Both the position numbers and the translations under genes were made by a program. A DNA stretch of 64,000 nt, from assembly GCA_902702965.1 (NCBI GenBank), contig CACRXP010000901.1, positions 1 through 64,000 on the forward strand, read 5' to 3'. Source of the stretch: Spirometra erinaceieuropaei (lineage: Eukaryota; Platyhelminthes; Cestoda; Diphyllobothriidea; Diphyllobothriidae). Numbering within the stretch: the stretch's first letter is position 1; every line of letters begins with the position of its first letter. Positions 23,195-32,900 of this stretch are shown here, piece by piece. The notes under the pieces were generated by a model, which saw only the letters and a program-made list of their open reading frames with translations, made no database searches and was not told the origin of the DNA.

Positions 23195-24112
23195 CAAGCA
23201 TGACTAATCGCATGAAATGTCGACCGAAATTCCAAAACATGTTTCCGATTAGAAAAAAACCCTCAGATGAGCCGGTAGTATTGATTATCGTGCAGCATAT
23301 TCCCACAATGTTTTAGTTATGCCGAGAGGCCGTCTTTTGAATGTACTTCTTTTCGACGGCTGCAAAACCGTACTTGCCATAAAAAGGCTACTTATAAGTG
23401 TGAATGTTTCCTACGGAACTTCGATATCTTTATAAAATCAAGTATATTTTATGAAAAAAACATGCAGGAAAAGTTCCGTCTTATTTTGTTTAATAGAAAA
23501 TTCAGTCCTCTTTTAATTTTATGGACGAAGGAAACGCATTTTCATGTATAAAAAGTTTTCAATCACCAAATAGGTTTTACCTTGATCTGCCACTGAATTT
23601 GCGTTGGGGTTTGTATTTTATAAGGTGCGTGCTTTTCGGGTAAGGATACTACATAGGACTCATAGAATGTGACTCATTGAATGTGAACAGTGTGATATAC
23701 TTCATAAAAAACATTAATAAACTGACTTGTCTGAAGTGACGTCTCGTAGTCTTAAAAATCGCCTAAGCATGAACTTCTTAAACCATGGATAGCACTTTTC
23801 GTGTAAGCTTTTTGAAGATGACGTAAGTTTTTACCAAATGGCTACAAACAAAGAGAGTTTCCATTTAAAGAAGATCCAAAAATATATGGACCAAAAGTTA
23901 CTCTATATGTGCAGCCATTTTATGACGGGTGCGGTTTATGCAGGTAGTCGCAAATAAGGTCTTTCAAAAGCGGGCTTCCTAACATGACTCAAATATCTTT
24001 GAATTGTACGTCAAAAAGACATTATCATAACTCCACCCAAGTAGACGTTCTTAATCAAAAAGGCGTTCTAGAATTTCGGTTAATATATCATGAGACTGAT
24101 CGGTGACAGAGG
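23195..24112. mobile_element. FB foldback element copy C
   Basis: The left arm begins near CAAGCATGACTAATCGCATG and the right arm ends 'ttaatatatcatgagactga tcgg'. The internal order is the same as copy A: 'aaacatgtttccgattag', 'gattatcgtgcagcatatt', then the mirror 'cattatcataactccaccca'. Arms are well diverged, indicating an older insertion. There is no ORF. Confidence 0.6.
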
Positions 24113-26056
24113 TGGGGCTGCTGTATGAGTGATTAGCTTCAACGGGTATCTACCTAACCACGCATTTAGAGCAGTTTTAAACACCATATATACAGGTCAG
24201 TAGTATCGGTCTTTTGTGTAAAATCAGTGAATATAGAGCGAAAACACTTAACCGAACTCAATCCGTCATCCAAACTGAAAATAAGCGTTTCTTACAGTGC
24301 AGCGTGAGGAAAGGGCGGCGAAGGTGGAATAGCTTGACCCCAAGGGTAATAGGCACATTTGCTTTACCTTTAGAATCTGTGCTTTATGTAAGCTTTCTTA
24401 GTTTATCTGATGTTCACAATGTCCTAGCAAATATTTCACTGACTGCGCTTAATTAAGCCGGCTGACTAACGTCTACCTTATTTAGATGGAAATGCGTGCG
24501 GGTTATAGAGATTTCTCAGTGTCCAACCTACAAATGAGCGACCACGAACCAGTAATTTCGAAAGCTAACCGTCATACTCTGTTTATCCTTCCCTATTCGC
24601 AAAAATATTTCTTTGATTTTACTTGGGACAGTGAATGTCTGTCCCAAGAGAGACCGACTTTTTCATTGTTTATTAATGCTGATTTATGGCTCTTTCCGAT
24701 TTCTACGCCAGTACGTCCATAAAGGAAACAATTTCCCGCCTCATCTCATACTTCATATTGAGAAAACCGCACCGTTGCTTTTTTAAGTCATTGTTTTGGG
24801 GAATTTTGCTAAAAATTATGTTCGTCTTAAAATCAAATAGTGTTTTTCTCCCATAACTCGACTTTCTGTGGCTTGTTTAAGCGCGATGTCCTAATTAATA
24901 TGTCAATTGCACATGAACTTTTACCGATGCGTTTTAAGAAAATTTTGAGGGTTGACAGACGACCGAGTATTCGAAAAATGTCTGGGCCTAACTGTTGATT
25001 GCATCAACCTATGAACAAGGAGAAGAGAGCTAATGGCGGAGCTGACGAAAGTTTTATAAACTACTTCAGGTGACACTGACAACAGATTTTGGGCAACTAA
25101 CTGCAGGTCATTGTTGAGTTATCCCATTTCAATGCACCAAGTTTTCACAGGTCAAAACAACTACCCGAGGTAACTGGGGGGTACCATTTATATTTTCCAT
25201 GGAAAACATTATTAGTTCTAATTTTGAAACAATTGAGAAAGTGGTACGCACTCTGCTCACACTGCCTTGAGGGAAACGCTTGCGGCGTTTGCGTACTTGC
25301 ATCTGGTATGTAGTCCCTAAAAATGTGCATCCATTGTACTGGCTTGTATTTTTATCTGAAAATCATTGGACAATCTGTAGCCTTGTATATTTTACTCTAA
25401 TTTGTACTATTCGCTAATAGGAGGTCTGATGCGGCCATTTGCTAGCTCTGTCAGTGTTGCTTGTAGAAACGCAAATGGATTCTATGTTCTCAAGTAAGCA
25501 AATAGTCCTGGCTTGTTTTTAGATGCAGGTATGTGATAATCTGATAATTATTTCAAGGAACGTTTTTCGTTCAAATGATACAACAGCGGCATTTAATCAC
25601 CCTACTCCGCGGACTAATTCCTGTTATATCACTGAGCCCATGCAGAGGTTAATCTAATCTTACTCTATGCAAAAATACTTTTGTTTAGTAGTTTAAAAAA
25701 ATTTTCCCAACAGACTATAATAATGGACATGCAGCAAAGTCGAAGTAAAATTAGTAAATCACCAGGATTTTCAATGTAATGTCAAAATCTCTAAACAGCG
25801 GTTAATACTGCGTGCCCCCAGGATCACTAAGAAACATTATCCAGTTACTTGCAGAGAGAAAATGTAAGTTAGGAATTTGCCGATTTGGATTCCTTCGCTG
25901 TTATTGGTCCTAACCACTCGACGAATCACCACACCCAGCGGACGAGTGCTAGTCCGATTAAACCTCTTATGAATAAGAAAACCTCATCACTTGCACTCCA
26001 CGCCTGTTCTTTGCTGTGCAGACTTGTGCATATTTTGCCCCAGAAAAGGGCAGAAA
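24113..26056. other. K2P upstream region
   Basis: No upstream coding exon is recognised. A strong 3' splice-site-like sequence, ttctttgctgtgcag|a, ends at 26021, just before the K2P start codon. This is consistent with the first coding exon beginning there and carrying a short 5' UTR, possibly by trans- or cis-splicing. No promoter element is identifiable. Confidence 0.4.
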
Positions 26057-26993
26057 ATGACAAAGTTCCCCGACATTGACGATTCTGGTTTGCGAACAAT
26101 GGAGACTATAGTCTCCATGGAGGAGCTATCATCAAAGCCACCCGATGCCGACAAACACAGTTGTTGCGGTTGCTGCAAGAAGAAGAAGACTGAGTGTCCC
26201 AAACCTCCTGATTCCCCGATGCGATATGCATGCGTGCGCAAGTGCACAGCGGTGACCTGTTCACTCCTGGGACTATTGTTTGCTATTGTGGTTTATCTGT
26301 CCCTTGGCTCGGTCCTCTTTCGTTACCTTGAGCGTGATGCTCAGCAGGCCAGGCTAGCGAAGGGAATGCAATTGCTGAACGAGACGTTTGATAAATATAA
26401 TCTGCAAGGAAGGAGTATACAGAGGAGATCGAATTACAAGGACACCAGGACTGTGGAGAAACACCTGGCCTCCTACTGCTTGGACCAACAATTCGAGGCC
26501 GTCATCGCGGAACTAAATCGACTCGTAGCAAAGAAAACCGATTTGAAATCGCGTGTTGCAGAGGTGACTCAGTTGCGCGAACGGGCCGGCAAGGTGACAG
26601 TGTCCGAAAATAGCACAGACGAGTTGGAACAGCTGGCTGAAGCATTGAGTGTTTCACTGAGTGAGCAGATAGAAACGTTCGCCCTCCTGCTTAACGAGCA
26701 CAAGCAGGCGCCTTTGAGGTCGCGCAGAATCCAAGACGTTGCTTCCGCGGCTGTTGTGCTGAACAACGTTTACAAAGCCGTACTCGCTGGCTGGCGGCCG
26801 TCGAACTCTCCGAAAATAAAACTTTTTCCCTCAACCTCGATACAGGAGGGTCCAATGCCGAGGTCATTTGGAGGAGATACGGCGCTAACGCCTTCCGAGT
26901 TACCGCCACCATTCGATAAGCATACTACAAGAACGGATCCGTGGACGTACAGTGGAGCACTGTTCTATGCAGTCACTGTAATTACAACTATTG
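26057..26993 (+). other. K2P coding exon 1 (splice donor GTGAGT at 26994)
   Basis: The exon encodes residues 1-312 plus one base of Gly313. It ends inside the first selectivity filter: ACT ATT G|GTGAGT. Reading through the donor gives a stop within a few codons (ECTRL then stop), so splicing is required. Confidence 0.9.
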
Positions 26994-29900
26994 GTGAGTG
27001 TACCCGGTTGTAAAAAAAACCAAAGCATCCCAGTGAGTCTACTAAACACAACCATCCTAGTACGGGGCTGGGGAAGTATCCAGTAAATTACTTTGGCAAC
27101 AGTCATTTTGCTTTGTGACAGTATGTATTTCCTTGAATAAACCCGATGTTTCTTCAAGTAAACGGAGAACACTAATCAGTGACCAATCTCATGAAACGAC
27201 AATCACAATTTCGTAATGGATCTCCGATTAGGAAGAGCTACTTGAATAAGGTTATCATACTGACTATCATATGGTATGATCCCAAAATATTTCATCATGC
27301 CACGTGGCGGATTCTTACTGCACTATTTGGCTGCGTGCAAGGCAACGCACGGTGATAAATGTTCATTTAAGTAGCATGGCTTTTTGAATTGACTTAAAGG
27401 CCTTTTCAAATTCCAAAATTATTAATGAAAAATTCTGTCGAAAATGTTCCTCTTGCACCCATTTTCTGACAAATCACGTCTGTTGCAAATTGTTTGGCTA
27501 GATCGCAGTTGGTAGCCAGGAATGGGGAAGCGGACGGCGACCTTAAACCTAATCCTAACCTGAACCCTAACCCTACCCTCAACCTTAAACGTTAACCGTT
27601 AACCTTAACAGCAACCCTAACCGAAATCCTAAACCTGACCGTAGCCCTTAGACATAGCCGTAACTGGAAAACCTAACCGTAATACTGATACCTAATCGTA
27701 CGCTCAAACCCTAACCGTAACCCGAAAACCTAAGTTTAAAGGCATACCCCTAACCCGAAAATCGGAAACCATTAACCGGTACCCTAATCCCAACCTCAGA
27801 CGTAAAACCGAAGCCAAGTGGGTCAGATGTGATTATGGAACCCCACAAAATAGCCCCAGTAAGCAACCCATCAGCCATCTGTAATACGGGGCCTGGCTAC
27901 CAACTGCGATCTAGCCGATGTTGTCCATTAACAAATTGAGGAATGTCAAGTCGGCGAACGTGCGTTTTCGATTATTCGTCGTCAGACCAGTACACTAATA
28001 TAGATCTAGACAGAGCAGTGAAATTCGAGAAGTAAAACAGCTTACGAGCAGTAGTCAGAGCTTGGGGTAAATGTGTTCAGATTTGTAGGGCAGAGGGATA
28101 ATTAAAGGCCAGTTTCTGTCAGTGATACGGCAACCGCACCATTGCACGTCGCGCTACAGCGACGATGCATAAGCGACAGTTCGACCGTCGATTTCGACGA
28201 TGTCCACCGTGTGCCCCACAGACTGCATTGTGGGAGCAGGGACGGTGACTTGCGCAGGGGTTTATAGTGCCAGTAGACTTGCGCTGCATCTACCTACACT
28301 CTCTCCTCCTCCCCCGCCTGGGCCCGGTGTCAAGACAGAGTCAAGAAGACCGGAGACGAGGGAGGCCGCAGGTGGATGGCTCGGACGGATGCTCGCCTTG
28401 GCGCTCCACTCCGCACCCCCTGGTCCACACACAAATGACCAGGATTTTGACCACAAAACAATGGGGTGGTGGCAGTGGTCCCAGTTTGTGCGACGAATGC
28501 CGACAACAGGGTCCGCCAGCGCACCCCGCAAATGTTGGCATTTGTTATTGCGCACAGATAACGCCTGCCAGAGTACGATGTGGCCCCCGTGTTGTCCAGC
28601 GCATCTAACACGTGGCCCGTTCAGAGGGCACATAAGCACAACTGAGTCAGACTACCCTACCTCTTCCCGTAACACCGATAGAAACTAGAATATACTCATC
28701 CCGCTGCCTCACAAGTCTGAACACATTTGCCCCACGTTATGGATATTGTTCATAAAATTTTGTGTCGGATGCAGACAGTGTTGCGTACTTCATGAGAAGC
28801 ATTTTTAAACATATAAGTGCAATGTTATTCGAACAGATATTTCACGGTCTTTAAAATTCTTAATTACGGAACTTTTAAACAAAACTCACCCTTTATTCAA
28901 ATATTACCTTAATGGAAGACATGACCTGCTACCGAATAAATACCTAATGCAAACTTTCATTGATTTTTTACAAAATATATTAGAATTCAGAAAGACACCG
29001 AAATCGAAGAAAAATTCATGCGACATAAGAAGTCATTTTTTGCCGGGTGTGGTTTTTGCAAACGACCAAAAAGAACGGAATCTGGCGCACTGGCGTGACT
29101 GAAATTTCCTGGGATGTTTATGAGCACTAATCAACCATACGACACTATCCAGGCGGAACTGTCTACAATTCCATAATATACTGATTCTACTAAGCAATGT
29201 CCCAGCCGTATAGGATGGTTTTGCTCACACCTCATACGTAATATTGACTGCCACCTACCAATTTTGAAGCCCATTTTAGTTATTCTGCTCATGAAAACAT
29301 ATCATTCACTTCGCAATGCCTATTGGCTGTCAAGACAAAAATTAAAAATCAATGGCAACTAATAACATCCGTATAGGCATAGCCATTTATTTGATATGAA
29401 AGGGGCCAACTACACATTCAGTCAGAAATGGCCTCCACCTGTCCATTAGCTTTCTGCAATAACCAAACCCATATGAGCGACAGAGTTCAGAAAACTCGAC
29501 CACCTGCCGGACCTAACTCTGTCAAGCCCTGGTAGAAAATGTGCAGTAACAGAGAAAGCCTTGTGAAGGGGCACTGAACTTCGGTCCAGTGAAATGCTTA
29601 TGGCTCCCCTGCTGTACCTCGTCTGTGGACTATCTGCTCCATAGTTTGCTCAATATGTTCTTTGACGAAAACAATCAACAGGACAGAAAAACAGTAGCTT
29701 GGCAAATTTTTTGAATTAAATTAGCCTACATTGTGTGGTCGTGTGTCCATGATTTGTCAAAAAAACTGGAGGCTTCGATTAACTTACGATTTTAGGGCGT
29801 TTAAACGCAACACAGTGAGAGAACTAGCCCGATAATTTCTACGCTTTTCTTCCCCTGTGGGTGTGTGTCTTTAATCCACCTTACTTGAAAAGGAGCATAC

Positions 29901-32900
29901 AGTCAAGACTGTCTGGTACCTTAGGAAGTGTTGTTACGTATGCAGTTTCTAGGACCGAATTCTACCACTCATACTGGAATATAGATTAGCAGTTTGCGGC
30001 ATAAGGCATACCGATTGAGCGATACCCTGTGCCAGAGCGGGCTGAGAGTGAGATATGCAGTCTTCTTTGGCCAAAGTCTTGGAAATTGTCTGGGTTCCTG
30101 TAACATTTAACCGAATTTCTGTGGAAGTGGCCAAAAGCCAGACAGCCAAGTGATCCTTCCTTTGCCATTCACGCTCCTTTCAGCTGCCGCTGATTTATGT
30201 GGTCTTCAGTCTGACCCATCATCTTGGCCGCGCCAAAAGCAAGGTCCTCCTGCCTTTCAACCTAACCACTACATGTGTTTTTGATTTTCTCTAACCCCTA
30301 TCTGCATCTCTTATGCAGTACCTTCTAAGCAGTCTCGTACCACAAAACTTCACTGAGATTGGCAATCAACGACTGATCCTTTAGGTTAAGGAATTAGGTC
30401 CTTGGAGAGTTCCCACTGCTGGCAGCGTTGGCGGGGGATGAAGGCATTATTCCTATATAGGGTAGCGCTATGAATCGAGCTAGGAATTCTGAGGCGTTGT
30501 TTACGTACCGACTACTCTGTCATGAACTAGGGGTTGGTGCAAGGGACAGGGCTCCGGAGAGAATTTGGCTGTTCCGCGTTTGTATGCGCATGTGCCGTCA
30601 GTAGCTACCCCTTTTCAATAAAACTACCAAAGAATATGCGGCCGGTCGGCATGTTAGGGTACTGGCCGTCGAAAAAACGTCAAGTTAGTTTTGGATTAGA
30701 ACAGCCACGGCGCAGAAAAATCTGTGGAGTCAATCATTGTGCTTATATGAGGGCGGGCAAGTTATGTAACATTGCTCATTACAGCCAACCATCGAGCAAT
30801 TTAAAGACCATGTAAGTTCAAAGTTCCCCTGCCAAATTATATGCTTCTCCGTGAAACCGGGAACCAAGCAAAAATGAGTCATTGTAAACGTGATACTGAT
30901 GATGAGATGATTCAGTTACGCATCGTTTGTTTTGTCTGATGTGGAGGACACCCGTGTAGCATGCAGCTGGTTCTTAAACCCGGAATCGAATTCGCTTGCC
31001 TAACTTTCCACTTTCCACTGGAACATGGCAGAAGTAGTGAGTGAAGATAAAGTGGGGTGGGAAAAAGACTCTGCGGCAGTTCTCTTCCTTCTGGTCCATC
31101 CTGCATGTAAACCGAAAGCGGCCGCAATCGGCAACAGTCCTCGTTCGCCATGATACGCTAATTGCGATTGTGGCCTTGTCTGAAAAGAATTAGTCACAAT
31201 AAATTAGTTCCCGACAGAGGAGAATTCAGTGACCTCGGTGGGATTCGAACCCCCGACAGTGAAGCAAAGGTTTGAGTACAGCCAACGCTCTAAGTACCTG
31301 AGTTACATGGTCTCACCGAGAGACGTGGCTTTAATCGCATTTGGATCAAGGTACCCTCTCAGTCTCTTTCGACGTATGGAATCCATCAATTCTGATATAG
31401 TAAGATGACTGCCCAAGCAGTATTTGCTAATTAATCAATGTAGAATCCATCAGATTGCTACCCAGTCCACTTAGTTAATATGTGTTTTGCCAAAACGTTG
31501 CCTGTACCTAGGTCTTCCCCTTTATGTCTTGAATTCGAATCCCACCAAGTTCGCCGAGCTTTTCACAATCGTGTCAATATGGACTTTTCGAAATCTGTCA
31601 AAACACCTACAGTACCTGTGCTAACTCATGAAATCTCATGAATTAACACAGGTAAACGACTTTAACGCAGAATCGGTAAACACTACGGCTCCCAAAGTCT
31701 GACAGCGAAAAATAAAAAATGTGTCAAAGAAATAAAGTAGAGTTTGGTTTAGAAAATATTGTTTACTGAGATAAAAATAAATAATTTTCGACAGAAGTCA
31801 CATTTTCGAGAAACGCCTTTATTACAACCAAGTTAATAAAGGCTAGGTATGAGGGCGTATAAAGGAGGAAGGCGCATAAAAAAGCCTGAACCCGGTAGTC
31901 ATCTGGTGGATTCTATGTGGATTGCTAAGGAAATCCTGCCTGGATGGTCAGTTTACTGTATCAGATTTGGTGGATGCAAGAGTTTACAGTAGGCTGGGCG
32001 AGTAACCTGAGCCAAATGTGATTAAACTCACGTCTTTCAGTGGTGCCTCATATTTCAGGTGGTTAGAGCGCTGGCTGTACTCAAGCTTTCCCCTCACTGT
32101 TGGGGCTTCGAATCCCACCAGCGTCTTTGAGTTTTCACAGTTGGGTTAAAATAAATCATTTAGAATCCTCCAAAACACCTATAAATTATTAAGCCTATGA
32201 TTTGACAGGTCATATTTTTGATGAGTTCCAGACCACTTTTGTTCACACGCATCCACTCTACCGGTATATGTTTAAAGACAGATGCCGCATAAATGGCCTA
32301 AAATTGCAGCCACTGACGTCGAAACCCCTGTCACCTTATTTATTACTTCATAAATCTCGCCTGAATGAATCAGCCAGCTTCCAATTATGAAAAAGTGACA
32401 CCGCAATGTGTAAACAAATATGTCTGGTTAGTGCAATTAAGCAAATTATTAGATTTTCCTGGAGTACAGATTTCTAAATAAACTGCGATCTAGGAATCGC
32501 CTGACCAGCGTAATCTACCATAATTACACAAATATGTCTAGACAGCATTATGCTGGTTTGGGCAAACAGGCTTATTTTGCTAATAACTTTGATCAGCGAT
32601 TAATCTCGGTTTTTGCTGCAGTTGGAAGAATTAGTCCCCTGCTAAGCCTGCAAATTGGCCATTTCCGGACCATTTTAAAGGGGAAAACTTGCTGATGCAG
32701 TCCCATTTTTTATTACAAATCACTGCAGAGTAGTTTTGGTAACGTAGTTTTGTTCCTCCACAGAGTTTGTGAAAAACCCATGTTATTATTAGGCGATTTA
32801 CTTCGTGTTGTTTCGTTTTAAATGTTTTGCTAGATACTGCTTTCCGGTAACCAAAAGTGGCAAAACATGTACTATGAAGTACCTGAACGAAGGTTGTCAA

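Larger units (their letters stand above)
27177..29200. mobile_element. FB foldback element copy D, split by later insertions
   Basis: The left part at 27177-27480 starts CAGTGACCAATCTCATGAAA. The right part at about 28740-29200 resumes with 'gttcataaaattttg', 'ggatgcagacagtgttgcgtacttcatgagaag' (matching the centre of copy A at 2188-2240) and the right arm. Between them lie the telomere-like element (27496-27916) and an inverted-repeat element carrying X (28063-28734). The extreme right terminus is eroded. It lies within the K2P intron. Confidence 0.55.

Noticed and set aside
25991..26056. 22 extra N-terminal codons of the K2P frame
   Set aside because: The frame there opens at TTG, not ATG, and an acceptor-like 'ttctttgctgtgcag' lies within it. 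The first ATG is at 26057.
28200..28688. protein-coding gene in the GC-rich block
   Set aside because: Long frames exist on both strands and in several phases, as expected from GC-rich repeat X. No domain, and the other X copies do not preserve any one frame.
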